Notes under the pieces: generated by a model
The model's input: only the letters and a program-made list of their open reading frames with translations
Database searches by the model: none
Told to the model about the DNA's origin: nothing
DNA from: Silene conica
Lineage: Eukaryota; Streptophyta; Magnoliopsida; Caryophyllales; Caryophyllaceae
NCBI GenBank assembly: GCA_029255685.2
Contig: CM055319.2
Coordinates: 11,580,747 to 11,644,746 of the forward strand
DNA: 64,000 nt
Reading direction: 5' to 3'
Program-made: the position numbers and the translations under genes
Part shown: piece after piece, positions 12,642 through 22,987 of the stretch
Position numbering within the stretch: position 1 is the first letter of the stretch
Layout: every line of letters begins with the position of its first letter

Positions 12642-13090
12642 TCCTAATCTCTCCTCTGGCTCGATAACACAATTGAAATCTCCCCCTATGGCCCATGGAC
12701 CTTGGATACCATCTGATAGTCTAGTTAAATCTGACCACAGAGTTTCTCTTTCTGCAATCCCATTGAATGCATAGACCATTGTGATATTGAAGTGCACATG
12801 GCTAGGGATATGCTTAACTAACAGATGAATGTATTGGGGCTTGTATTCAAGGAACTCAACATAGTATTCATCTGGTTTCCACCCAATCCAGATACGCCCA
12901 CCAGGATGTGTATGAGTATTAGAAATTATACTCCAGTTATTAAAAATAGCCATAGCATGATGATGATTCTGGGGCTTTATTTTAGTTTCTAACAAAGCAA
13001 ATAAACCTACATTATTATGAAGCAGTAAATTATTTATATCTTTCTGTTTTTCTACTCTATTCATACCTCGTACATTCCATATTCCAATGA

Positions 13091-14335
13091 TCATGGGACA
13101 TGGGTTGGTGAAGGTGACCTATTAGCACTGGTACCAGTGCTAACATTATTACTAAGCACACTCTTGTATGTTGGACTGAATTGCTTTCCTTCTAAATCAG
13201 CCATGAAACTTTTGGGCATGCCATACAAAGGTTCTTGTGTTGTGTCACTCTCCTGCATTGCTTCCTGCTCTGATTCAGAGACCACTGGAGTGCTAGTAAT
13301 GATTACTGGTTGCACTGATGGAACAGGTGGGAGGGGTGGTCTAGCACCTATTGGGCCCACCTTCCTCCTCCACACTTGTCGTGTCTTTGGTGCTTGAGAG
13401 GGATTCTTCCTGCATTGAGTTGCTACATGACCCATAATCTGACATTTTGTGCATTTGCTTGGGGTCCATTCATACTCCACTCCTATATTCATAACAACTC
13501 CCTTTTCATCCTGAACTTTGATCATATTAGGAAAATGTTGATTGACCTGCACTTCAATCATGATGCGTGCAAATCCTAACCTTGTTCTATTTTCAATAGC
13601 TTCATCCCTCCTCATGAATGTCCCAATCTTTGCTACTATCTTAGGGATACTGGCTCCCCACATTTTGAGGGGCAGCTTCTGTAACCTAATCCACGTAGGT
13701 ACAGATTTGACTTCCTCCTTCTCCAATTCCACATCTGGTAGCCATTTTTTAATTATGACAGGCTTACCATCAAAGAGATGCATCCCTGCTGCCAAGACCT
13801 GCTCTTGCATCTCTTGTGTTCGAAAGCGAACAAGAAATACTCCATTATGCATAAAGGAGATGGTCTCTATATCATGATGCTTCCATATCCTTCTTATGTA
13901 ACCTTCAAACACAGGCCATGGTGGATTTGAACCTAAGACAAATCCATATACTGCAAATTTCCAGAAGGCTACCTCCTCCTGAACGTCCTCCTCTGTAATA
14001 GTTATGACTTTTTGGTCATCATCCATAAGATCAGTGATTCTCTTTCCATGCCTATCATACCAGTCTCCCATAGTATCCTCTGTGGTTTCATCATTAACAT
14101 CTTCAACATGCTTTTCCATGGTATCCGTTGTCTCTGCCTTGTTGGTTTCACAAGCAGCATATTCATTGAAGTCAAACGCGGCAATACCTGATATGTTTGT
14201 CATACTGCCATACTTGACTGCCTCGTCTATGTCAGGTCCTCTCTCAGCCGTGTCTTTTCTCCCTCGTCCCTTAGTCCCCATCGTCTTCCTGTTAGTAATG
14301 TTACAAAGCAGAGTTGGTGAAGAATCCGTAGCCAT
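13091..14335 (-). CDS. LINE ORF1, DUF4283 and CCHC zinc-knuckle protein
   Basis: This nucleic-acid-binding protein of plant L1-type LINEs is expected to coat the element RNA. I chose ATG 14335 (MATDSSPTLL) because codons upstream of 14432 belong to the interrupted host gene. The protein is 414 residues. DUF4283 covers about residues 123-255 (AFWKFAVYGFVLGSNPPWP ... VIIKKWLPD ... TWIRLQKLPLKMWG). A CX2CX4HX4C knuckle (CTKCQIMGHVATQC) is at about 295-308, followed by a proline- and serine-rich tail. The stop TGA overlaps the ORF2 start as ATGA. The frame is intact. Confidence 0.88.
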   Translation of the reverse strand: MATDSSPTLLCNITNRKTMGTKGRGRKDTAERGPDIDEAVKYGSMTNISGIAAFDFNEYAACETNKAETTDTMEKHVEDVNDETTEDTMGDWYDRHGKRITDLMDDDQKVITITEEDVQEEVAFWKFAVYGFVLGSNPPWPVFEGYIRRIWKHHDIETISFMHNGVFLVRFRTQEMQEQVLAAGMHLFDGKPVIIKKWLPDVELEKEEVKSVPTWIRLQKLPLKMWGASIPKIVAKIGTFMRRDEAIENRTRLGFARIMIEVQVNQHFPNMIKVQDEKGVVMNIGVEYEWTPSKCTKCQIMGHVATQCRKNPSQAPKTRQVWRRKVGPIGARPPLPPVPSVQPVIITSTPVVSESEQEAMQESDTTQEPLYGMPKSFMADLEGKQFSPTYKSVLSNNVSTGTSANRSPSPTHVP

Positions 14336-14432
14336 AGTGCACAGGATCTTCAGAGTCAACGCCGTCAAAGTCTCCTTCAAATCGCCATGTGAGAGAGCGT
14401 CTAGGGTTTTGGAATAGATCTTTCTGATTTTA

Positions 14433-14443
14433 AAACCATCGCC
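14433..14443. repeat. LINE target-site duplication, 5' copy
   Basis: AAACCATCGCC, identical to 4842-4852. Confidence 0.9.
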
Positions 14444-14615
14444 AATACTCACTACCACTACTACTCTCAATAAACGAGTTAACGAGATGAGAGAGGTTGG
14501 CTACACTCTCCCGCCAATACTCACTACCACTACTACTCTTGCACGGTTGGTGCCACTTGACGGCCTCATCGAAGGCCACCGCTACCCTTTTGAACTTGAT
14601 GGGTACTTTAGCCAT
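14433..14615 (-). CDS. DUF506 copy 1, exon 1 (5' of the LINE)
   Basis: The N-terminus MAKVPIKFKRVAVAFDEAVK is typical of DUF506. The start at 14615 is chosen because upstream codons are not family-like. A 28-bp sequence is present twice, at 14512-14539 and 14440-14467, 72 bp apart, encoding SSSGSEYWR each time; the second copy abuts the LINE insertion point. Past it the frame does not match exon 2. Confidence 0.75.
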
Positions 14616-14889
14616 TTTTGTAGAGGGCTTTTTAGGACAAAATGACAAAAGTGAAAGGAAAATCAAGTGTTAATAGAATTAAAATGGAGAATTAATTCTT
14701 ATATATGAATAGTAATTTGGTAATGGTGAAAGAATGTGGTGAAAATGGAGTTAGAGTGTCGCCATGCATGGAAGGTAATTGTCTACTTTGTTCAACGAAG
14801 CGTGAATATATTGATTTAGTCCTTACTAACCCTTACTTTTTAAGATTTATATATGTGAAAAATTGCCAACGGTCATTTTTAATTTCAAG
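14616..14889. other. Upstream region of DUF506 copy 1
   Basis: This presumably held the promoter and 5' UTR of the minus-strand DUF506 gene. It is AT-rich with TATATATG near 14700. No other gene is supported. Confidence 0.4.
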
Positions 14890-15318
14890 TTAATCTCTCC
14901 AAACTCGATCTCCAGTTGCCACCAGAAAAGTCACGACTACAAATATAATTTACTAGAAGTGTGAAGTCCATCTTAAGACCAACATTCGATGTCTAATTTT
15001 TAACTATCCCATGAACATTAGACTTACACAAATGTTTACATTCCCTCCTCAAACTCGACTCATCTTATTGCTTCTAAGGCTTAGCTTGGTAAATAGATAA
15101 CTATGTTAGTGAGATCCCAACGCCTTACGCCTTGGTCATGAGGTCTCCTAGTTGTAAACCAGTTCTCATATACGTGCTGAGTGTAAAGAAAACATTGTTT
15201 GTAATTTGTCTCCATCATAGTCACAATCAACTTCCAAGTGCTTCGCATCTGTCATGGAACACTAAATTGTGAGCTATGTGTTGAGCTGTCTGATTCATTG
15301 TTCCTAAATTCGTGATCT
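14890..15318 (-). mobile_element. Ty1/copia fragment, RNase H end and 3' LTR start
   Basis: The minus strand reads a degenerate copia RNase H C-terminus, TDAKHLEVDCDYDGD near 15270-15220, with stops and shifts further on. A purine-rich tract (GTTTGAGGAGGGAA, about 15054-15041) then precedes a probable LTR start, TGTAAACATTTGTG, near 15040. The rest of the LTR is not delimited. It lies adjacent to the next copia element and was probably its insertion site. Confidence 0.5.
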
Positions 15319-15319
15319 G

Positions 15320-15557
15320 GATCGTAGGATTTATAGGGAATATGATAAATAAGATAACTTTATATGCATAAAAGAGGGAGAAGTACGAAGAGTTTTATAG
15401 TACAAAGGAACAACTAACCTAGTCAAGCTACACGACTAACAACCGGAGAATATCAAACAACAAGAGTAAAAGTCTAATTTAAGATATTGATAAGCTATAA
15501 TAAAGGAGAGGATAAATGCAAGGATAATTAGGGGAATATTATGCAATATTCTTTACA
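15320..15557 (-). repeat. 3' LTR of copia element A
   Basis: On the minus strand the LTR begins TGTAAAGAATATTGC directly after the purine-rich tract GTCTTACGGGAGCA (15571-15558). Its far end, near 15320, is approximate because the 5' LTR and the target-site duplication are not in the window. Confidence 0.55.
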
Positions 15558-17865
15558 TGCTCCCGTAAGACAGACGGGCGAAGCGTGAGGCCGATCTTGG
15601 ACACAAGTGAGATAAAGCGGGCCTTGGCAAAGGTTTGGTGAGTATATCAGCGAGCTGGTCGTCTCCACTAATGTGTTGAATTCGAATGGTGCCCAATTGG
15701 ACTTGCTCACGAACGAAGTGGAAGGCAAGAGCGAGATGTTTCATACGGGAGTGAAAGATCGGATTAGCAGAGTAATGCGTTGCACCAAGATTGTCACAGT
15801 AAATTGCAGGGGGTTTTGTTGTGGAAATGTCGAGTTCACCAAGAAGAGAACGAAGCCATAGAACCCAGCCATGGTGTCAGCGATGGCGCGGAACTCAACT
15901 TCTGTTGGGGAGCGTGAAAGACCGCGTTGTTTCTTTAACGACCAGGAGACGGGGTTGCGACCAAGGTGGACGATATAGTCGGATGTTGAGACATAGTCAT
16001 CCGTGTCACGACCCCAATCAGCATCACAGTAGGCGTGTAGGCAAGGTGGCGTTGAGCAATATAGTTGAATGACGTGATTGGTGATGCCCTTGTGAAAATG
16101 AAGTAGGCGTTTGAGAGCAACCCAATGATCAACCGTTGGATGAGCAATGTATTAGGCCAGTTTATTTGTGGGAAAGGAGATGTCGGGACGAGCTAAAGAG
16201 AGATATTGAAGGCTGCCAACTAAGGCACGATATGTGGGAGCATCTATTTTTCTGGTTGTTTAACGAGGGGATATTCAGTGGACATAGGTGTAGTAACAAG
16301 GCGCGGGTCATCCATATTGTAACGTGTAAGGAGATCAGACACATACTTTGACTAGTTGAGATGAAGACCAGAGGAGGTATGGGGGACTTCAATGCCGAGA
16401 AAATACGATAGAGGTCCGAGATCTTTAAGGGAGAACCGTGCCGAGATACTGGAAATAAAATCGTAAATATCAGACAGATCGGGCCCGGTCACAATGATGT
16501 CAAGAGTAAATGAAGAGTGAAGAATCGGATAATGAATTGCGAAAACCAAAGGCCAGTAGATAAGTGCGAAGTTCAATTTATCATGCTCTCGGGACTTGCT
16601 TAAGTCCGTAAATAACCTTGACCAATTTACACACATGATCGGGTTTGGAGGAGTCAATAAAACCAGGAGGTTGTGCCATATAGACGGTGTTGGAAATTGT
16701 GCGTTGAAGGAAAGCGTTATTTATGTCGATTTGGCGTAGGGACCATCCTTGGTTGACAGCGAGAGATAGGAGGAGTCGGACTGGGGTCGATTTAATAACC
16801 GGGCTGAATGTTTCAGAATAATCAATACTAGGTTGTTGATGGAAACCTTTGACAATAAGTCGTGATTTGTGTTGCCTAAGAGTGCCATCGGGATTGTATT
16901 TATGCGAAAAACTCATTTGCAGCCAACACCGTTATGAGCAGTGGACTTGGGAACAAGAGTCCAAGTACCATTCCGTAGCAATGCCTCGTGTTCCGCTAGC
17001 ATGGCAGCTCTTCATTGGGGATCAATGAGGGCCTGTTTAACGGTGTTGGGTATGATGTGAGGGTTCGGGTTGGGTTGAGTGGTAGCAGTTTTGGCGTACT
17101 TTGGGTTTGGTTTGCGGATATTGTGAGAAAGGCGAGTGGCATGATGGGGCGAGGGATGCGGTGGCGGGGTAGGGATGCCAGAGGAGGGTGTAAAGGTACA
17201 TGAGGAGAAGGTAACGGGGGTAGGAGAGGCAGACGTGAGAGGAGAGTTGGAGGTGGGTGTCGGGTCAGAGGAAGGCAGGGTCGTGGTGGTGGTGATGGTA
17301 TTAGTTGTGCGGGGTGAGTCATAAGTAGATGAGGTCATGGGGGAGGCGGTTGTTGGAGCGTCTGATACTGGAGCAGAAATGAGAGGAACGGAGAGGAACG
17401 AAGAGGGTGCACCAGCTGGTCGGATCCATAGGGAAAGGTGGCTGAGTGAAGGTAAGTTGTGAGTAAGGAATTCAGTTTTGACAAAGCGTACGTGTCGTGA
17501 TGTATAGAGGCGGTGTGCAGTGGGATCATAGCAAAGATAAACGCTTTGGGTGTTCGAGCATCCTAAAAAGATGCAGGGAAGTGATCGGGATTGAAGCTTG
17601 TGTTGGTTATAGGGTCGTAACCAAGGAAAATAGAGACACCCGAAGCTACGGAGTTTATTATAGTTGGGTTGCTGACTGAATAATTTGTAATAGGGGAGTC
17701 TTTGTTGAGTGTGGCGGTTGGGAGTCGATTAATTAAGTATGCGGCAGTACATAAGGCGTGTGACCAGAAGGTAGTAGGTAATTGAGTGTGGGTAAGGAGA
17801 GAAAGGTTGGTTTCAACAACATGACGGTAACGTCTTTCTGCAAAATCATTATGTTCGGGTGTATG
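15558..17865 (-). pseudogene. Ty1/copia element A, decayed pol (integrase to RNase H)
   Basis: On the minus strand, from 17865 downward: an integrase core end (HTPEHNDFAERRYRHVVETN ... AAYLINRLP), a proline- and serine/threonine-rich linker (about 17330-17010), reverse transcriptase (LRQIDINNAFLQRTISNTVYM, VCKLVKVIYGLKQ; about 16916-16581), and the RT C-terminal part (SLKDLGPLSYFLGIEV; about 16450). Last comes an RNase H end (HFVREQVQLGTI ... QLADILTKPLP, about 15744-15600). Several frameshifts and stops occur. The usual YVDD box is lost; the corresponding position reads FTLDIIVTG. The upstream part is cut off by the family I Athila-like element at 17866. Confidence 0.8.
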
Positions 17866-18130
17866 TGATGTGTGCATTTTGTATAGACCTTTTTGGCCTT
17901 TTTAGCACACGTTTGTACGCCTTTTCCGTAGTATTTTTCTACGTTTATCCTCCGAATAGTTTACTTTGGTTTGTTTCGCATTATTTGCAGGAATGAGCCG
18001 GAGCAGAGTCAAATTAGCCTTTTTACGGTCTTTCAAGCTTGCATAGGAAAGTCGGAATGAAAACTTGTTGTACCAAGATGCGTGGATTGAATCTTAAAGG
18101 TTGGAAGGATGTTCGAGGTGTTTGAAGCTC

Positions 18131-18363
18131 AGCGATCGAGAGCTTTATGTCTCGATCGACTTGTTCTTGCATGAAGAGGTGCTCGATCGAGCTAAATCGT
18201 GCTCGGTCGAGTATGTGCCGATTCGATACCTCTCGATCGAGAGACTCTCATTCTCGGTCGAATTGTTTGCTAAGATGAAGATCTCGATCGAGTACATTTT
18301 GTTCTCGATCGAGCTGTTGCTTGAGGATTCTTCTCGATCGAGGATTTATTCTTCTCGATTGAG
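18131..18363. promoter_or_regulatory. Phased CTCGATCGAG box array in family I LTR
   Basis: Ten boxes of the CTCGATCGAG type start at 18131, 18151, 18182, 18202, 18232, 18253, 18283, 18304, 18333 and 18354. Spacings are 20, 31, 20, 30, 21, 30, 21, 29 and 21 bp, so pairs repeat every 50-51 bp. The sequence between boxes is not repeated. The array ends 58 bp before the TATA box, which is where enhancer elements would be expected. Confidence 0.8.
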
Positions 18364-18420
18364 GAACTCCCTGTCTGTTGAGTTTCCCTGTTCACGTCAT
18401 CTTCAGTTTGGGATTTTCTT

Positions 18421-18429
18421 TATAAAATA
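18421..18429 (+). promoter_or_regulatory. Probable LTR TATA box, family I
   Basis: TATAAAATA lies just downstream of the box array. Transcription would start about 30 bp further on. Confidence 0.55.
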
Positions 18430-19254
18430 AGAGCATTCGTGAACAGGAAAACACATCTCTTTTTCTAGAAACAAAACCTCGATATTATGTTACTTCCTAT
18501 ATTATTTTTCTAGTTTATAGATTGGCTTCATACTCTTGTAATCAGAACGGATTCTTCTTTTCATTCGTCTTATGCTATACAATTTCGGTATTTTGTCTTT
18601 CTTCTCTTATTTCGATTCTTGCTAAAGTTTCTGTCATATTTCTGTATTTGCGATTCGTTATTGTAATTGTTCTCCTTTGAATCATGTGTAGCTAATTATC
18701 CCACTAGGATTTAGGGTAGCCATGGCATAGGTTGTTTTACTAGTTTATAATACCCGTAATTCGGTTTGTATGTATCCGTCGCATTTTATATCTGTTAATT
18801 TTTGAGTCGACGCACTCAATTGACTGTTTAGAAACCCTCTTGGCCTAGGTCGGAAGATTGGTCTAGGGGTAGTTCTGCGACGATTATTAGGACCATACTA
18901 ATTAGGGCGGAAGCTAAGTTGGTATAGTCTTAGGGTGAATAGCGAACCGGAAGGACCTTTTCATTACCTACAAACCACAATTAGGGTGTCCTAAGTTTTG
19001 TAGTTCAGACCTAGATGCCATGGTGAACCGAAGATCCTAGAGTTCTCTCCTCCTTATTTTCCCTTCTCCCTTTTTCTTGTAGTTTTAGTGACTTATTAAA
19101 CCATAACCCCCAAAATCGGTTACTTCAGATGGACTTGTTTAACCTATAGAATTGTTATCTCTCTGTGGATACGATGCCCGACTACCTCTGCTACATTTAG
19201 TTGAGACCGGTTAGATTTTATTTTTGATAGGGTTGCGACAGCCGTGTCAAATTT

Positions 19255-19272
19255 TGGCGCCGTTGCCGGGGA
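19255..19272 (+). promoter_or_regulatory. Primer-binding site, tRNA-Asp, family I
   Basis: TGGCGCCGTTGCCGGGGA is complementary to the 3' end of plant tRNA-Asp (GTC). It lies five bases after the LTR, as in Athila-type elements. Confidence 0.9.
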
Positions 19273-19376
19273 GACAGTGTAATTTTATAGTTTAATCTTG
19301 TTTGTCTTTTTGTCTCAAGGAATTTATTCCTTGAGACAGTTCTTACGTTTTGTCCTAGTGTTTAGTGCTTGCAGGT

Positions 19377-22300
19377 ATGCCTAATATCGCAAGTCATTCT
19401 GAGCCTATTGCAAATGACTTGCCCCAAGGACTTATTCTCCCTACAACTAAAGAGGGGACGTTCGATATTCATCCGTCTTTTCTACAGCTAGTGGAGCGGA
19501 ATGTGTTCAAGGGCAAGGTAGAAGAAGACCCGGCCAAACATGTTGAGCTTTTCACTGATTATTGTTCAACCATCCCACTAGTCGCCGGAGTGACTCGAGA
19601 TAAGGTTAAGGAATTTTTATTTCCTTTTTCCTTAGTAGACGATGTCAAGGACTGGTTGAGAAATCTTGATATGACAGCTGCCAAAGTTGTGGATTGGAAT
19701 ACTTTGGCAATAGCATTTTACAGACGGTATTTTCCTCATTAACGAACTGTTGTGCTGAGAGGGCAAATCACCAATTTTTCTCAAGCCAAAGCCGGAAATT
19801 TGAGTGAAGCGTGGGCTAGATTTAAAAAGCTGGTTCGGTCAGTTCCTCATCATGGATTTGAGCGTTGTTACCTATGCACTCAATTTTACAACGGGCTGCA
19901 GTATGAGCATAGAGCTATTCTTGATGCTGCCGCGCTAGGAAGATTTCAAGTTAATGTGGCTGATGACAAGGGTTGGCAATTAATAGAGAATATGGCCACT
20001 TACACGGCTAACTATGGGAACCCTAGGAGTGAGCAACTTGTTACCGTTGATGCCGTTGTTGATGACGTTCATGTGGATGAGATGGTGAATAAAGATGAAA
20101 TAGATCAAGTTTGTGCTACGGAAGTGGTGTGCGGTAGATGTGGTGAAGAGGGACATGACCCTATATCTTGTATGGCCCAACCCGAGCAAGTTTATGAATA
20201 TAGGAGATATAAGCAAGGAGGTTCGTTCTCCGAGCTTTATGCGGATTTGACCTCTACAAAGAGCCAAGCACCAACTGATAATGGCCAAGTACTCATTACC
20301 CAAGCCGAGTACGGCGATCTTAGAGCAAATATCCATGAGCAAAAGGTTGAGCAGAAATTGAGCGTGGATGCCTCGCATTGCTTGAGAAATGTGAGACTTT
20401 ATTTCCCAAGAAAGACCATGTACTTGCAATCAATTTGAGGAGCGGTCTTAGTTATGACGGACCAGTGTATAACCCAGTGAGCACAGATCCCGAGGTGGAG
20501 TTAGAGATCCTTGTAACAGACGGAGATCAGCTGGAAAATAGTCGATCGAGTGAACCATCTTCTCGATCGACCGGTTTTGTGGGACAATCTTCCCGTTCGA
20601 TTATTTCTGGTGAAGAAAATGGTCGATCGAATAACTCCGTTCCTCGATCGACCAACTTGGAGGCAGAAGGAGATCGATCGAGCAACATGACACCTCGATC
20701 GAACAGTTTGGAAGTCCATAGTCCTCGATCGAGAACAATTACAGAAGAAAGCCCTCGATCGAGCAGTTGTGAGCCTCGATCGAGGGAAAAGCAGAACACA
20801 ATTACTAATTCAGATTCCGTGAGTAACAGAGTACCCTCCCCTGCTGTGGGGGTACCGAGGAATGACAAAGGAAAGGAGAAAGTTGGGGACCCACTTCCGA
20901 TGATTAAAGTTCCCTACCCAGGCCGACTGCGGGTTACAAAGACGGAGAGGCAATTCAACAAGTTTGTGGATATGGTACATGGCATTCAAGTAACCATTCC
21001 TCTTGTTGAGTTAATTACCCAAGTTCCGTCTTACGCAAAATTTATGAAAGACATCATTACGCGTAAGAAGGACTTTGTAGAATTTGCTACAGTCGCTTTT
21101 ACGGAAGAGTCTAGTAGCTTGATTTTAGGTAAATCCCCACCCAAACTGAAGGACCCGGGTACTTTCTCGATTTCTTGTGTCATAGGAGATGTGACGATAG
21201 ATTGGGCGCTATGTGACCTTGGAGCTAGTGTTAGTGTCATACCCTATTCTATTTTCTAAGCTTAATTTGGGTCGCCTAAAAACGACCAATATCACCCTAC
21301 AGATAGCTGACAGATCTGTTAGACGGCCTTTAGGTATCTGGAAGATGTGCCCATTAAGGTGGGCAAGTTTTTCATTTCAGTGGACTTCATTGTTCTAGAT
21401 ATTGTTGAGGATACCCGCACCCAGATCATTCTAGGTAGACCGTTTTTGTGCACCTCTGGAGCCATAATAGATGTTAGACTTGGGCGTTTGACTCTAGAGG
21501 TAGGGGATGACATGATTACATTTAATCTGCCTGAGACTTTGTCTAGACCTATAATAGAGGACACCTGTTATTCAGTAGATGTTATTGATGAGTCTTCTTA
21601 TTAGGTTTGGTTGGATTCCCTGATTAGGGATCCGCTAGAGTCACTAATGTTGTTAGGTGAGTGTGCAGATAATTCAGATCACGAGGATTGGGATACTGTG
21701 GAGGAGTTGTTCGGAGTTGCTATCGATGGGACGGAGGTGCCCGATGAGGTTGCATTGATTGATGTCGAGTTGGAGCAGGTAGAGAACCTAACACATCCTT
21801 TGTGTTCAGCTGAGGTAAAGGTTCCGGAACGTAAGGCCTTTCCCTCTCATCTTAAGTATGCTTTTTCTTGATAATACAAAGCAATTTCCTGTTATAGTAA
21901 GTGCTTCACTGAACGATAATCAACTAACTACTTTGTTGAGCATCCTTAAGAGAAACAGGAAGGCAATGGGCTATTCACTGGATGACATTAATGGCATCAA
22001 CCCTGATGTCTGCATGCACAGGATAGACCTGGAAGAAGGTCACAAACCCTACAGGCAAGGTCAGCGGAAACTAAATCCAAAGATGGAGGAGGTAGTGACG
22101 GCCGAGGTCATGAAATTACTCGATGCAGGTATAATTTATTCTGTTGGCAACTCAAAATGGAGGTCATGTTCAGGTAGTGCCTAAGAAAGGAGGTACTACT
22201 GTTGTGACTAATGAAAAGAATGAATTAATACCTACCAGACTTATGACCGGGTGGCGGATGTGTATAGATTATCGACAGTTGAATGCCGCCACTAAGAAAG

Positions 22301-22987
22301 ATCATTTTCCCCTTCCCTTCATTGACCAGATGATAGAGAGGTTAGCTTCACATGAGTTTTTCTGCTATCTAGATGGATACTCATGATTCTTTCAAATCCC
22401 TATTCATCTAGATGAGCAGGAAAAGACTACATTTACTTGTCTTAAGGGTGTCTATGCTTATCGTAGGATGCCTTTTGGTTTATGTAATGCCCCTGCCACC
22501 TTTCAAAGGTGTATGATGGGAATATTTTCTGAGTATATAGAGTCTATCATAAAAGTTTTCATGGACGATTTCAGTGTTTATGGGAATGATTTTGAGCATT
22601 GTTTAGCTAACCTTGACAAAGTTTTGCAGCGCTGCATTGAGGTCAATCTCGTGCTAAACTGGGAGAAGTGCCACTTTATGGTTAAGGATGGTGTAGTCCT
22701 TGGGCACTTGGTCTCTAATAGGGGTATTGAGGTAGATAGAGCAAAGGTGCAGGTGATCTAGCAATTACCCCCTCCGGTTAATGTCAAACGGGTGAGAAGC
22801 TTTCTTGGTCATGCCGGATTTTATCGCCGGTTTATCAAGGACTTCTCTAAGATTGCTCGACCGCTTACACAATTGCTTCTGAAGGATGCTCCTTTTGTTT
22901 TTATTGATGATTGTCTTTCTGCTTTTAACACTTTGAAGCAGACTCTGGTTTCATCACCTATCATTCAGCCGCCAGATTGGACGCTAC
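19377..22987 (+). pseudogene. Family I gag-protease-reverse transcriptase, decayed
   Basis: Gag begins at ATG 19377 and includes a retrotransposon gag domain (VDWNTLAIAFYRRYFP; a stop at 19740; LSEAWARFKKLVRSVPHHGF) and a CCHC knuckle (CGRCGEEGHDPISC, about 20130-20171). After a shift near 20400 comes a linker packed with CTCGATCGAG boxes, then a protease (ALCDLGASVSVIP, about 21209; IILGRPFL). Reverse transcriptase follows, with WRMCIDYRQLNAATKKDHF, MPFGLCNAPATFQRCM and the catalytic VFMDDFSVYG near 22555. Stops lie at 21259, about 21602, 22384 and 22759. The frame breaks off inside the RNase H start at PPDWTLLM, where the 3' LTR fragment begins. Confidence 0.85.
20541..20784. repeat. Phased box array inside family I gag linker
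   Basis: Ten palindromic boxes related to CTCGATCGAG start at 20541, 20562, 20592, 20622, 20643, 20673, 20694, 20724, 20754 and 20775. Spacings are only 21 or 30 bp. They are translated as recurring R-S peptides (RSSEPSSRST). The box type matches that of the same element's LTR. Confidence 0.8.

Larger units (their letters stand above)
4945..13094 (-). pseudogene. LINE ORF2 (endonuclease-reverse transcriptase), broken by CACTA-1 and a stop
   Basis: ORF2 starts at 13094 (MIIGIWNVRGMNR), overlapping the ORF1 stop. The apurinic-type endonuclease includes ALLETKIK and GGDFNCVIE. At 12642 the frame enters CACTA-1 and resumes at 7863 in register (GSFSLAEATPFQDC). Reverse transcriptase motifs follow: GFIHGRSIMENILICQDI, LFKIDLQKAYDTVEWDF, GLRQGDPISPLLF and the catalytic LMFADDLLLFS. 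A TGA interrupts the frame at about 5698-5700. The frame then continues to a zf-RVT-like domain (CCICGSATELASQLFFDC) and stops at 4945. Apart from the insertion and this stop, the coding sequence looks intact. Confidence 0.88.
4853..14432 (-). mobile_element. Near full-length plant L1-type LINE, interrupted by CACTA-1
   Basis: On the minus strand the element has a short 5' leader (about 97 bp), ORF1 with DUF4283 and a CCHC knuckle, ORF2 with endonuclease, reverse transcriptase and a C-terminal zinc-binding domain, and a 24-bp poly(A) tail (4876-4853). An exact 11-bp target-site duplication flanks it. Without the 4.8-kb CACTA insertion it would be about 4.8 kb. Only one in-frame stop was seen in ORF2, so it is fairly young. 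Confidence 0.9.
3625..14615 (-). pseudogene. DUF506 (PDDEXK-like) family gene split by a LINE
   Basis: This is a plant DUF506 protein gene, a family of unconfirmed function. Exon 1 starts at ATG 14615 (MAKVPIKFKRVAVAFDEAVK, then NLSHLVNSFIE). Exon 2 (4852-4519) holds an acidic stretch and LKRNVMSHLRQKGFDAG. Exon 3 (4151-3625) holds the family core, with CKSRWEKTGRYPAGTFEYID near its start and SLKHADLYVAPWRR further on. Intron 2 is 4518-4152, with GT and AG borders, and joins the frame inside a glycine codon. A LINE sits in the exon 1/exon 2 coding stretch, flanked by an 11-bp target-site duplication. The sequence left of the insertion reads in a different frame from exon 2, and a 28-bp repeat lies there. 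The gene is therefore probably dead. A second, partial copy flanks the copia element at 35.3 and 62.1 kb. Confidence 0.85.
17866..19249 (+). repeat. 5' LTR, family I
   Basis: The LTR runs from TGATGTGTGCATTTTG to GACAGCCGTGTCA, 1384 bp. A phased palindrome array lies at 18131-18363 and a TATA box at 18421. It shares its end and several internal blocks with the family II LTR. Confidence 0.8.

Noticed and set aside
18131-18363. Regularly spaced short repeats resembling a CRISPR array
   Set aside because: The boxes are 10 bp palindromes with alternating 20 and 30 bp spacing inside a plant LTR. No repeat of CRISPR length, no leader and no cas genes occur.
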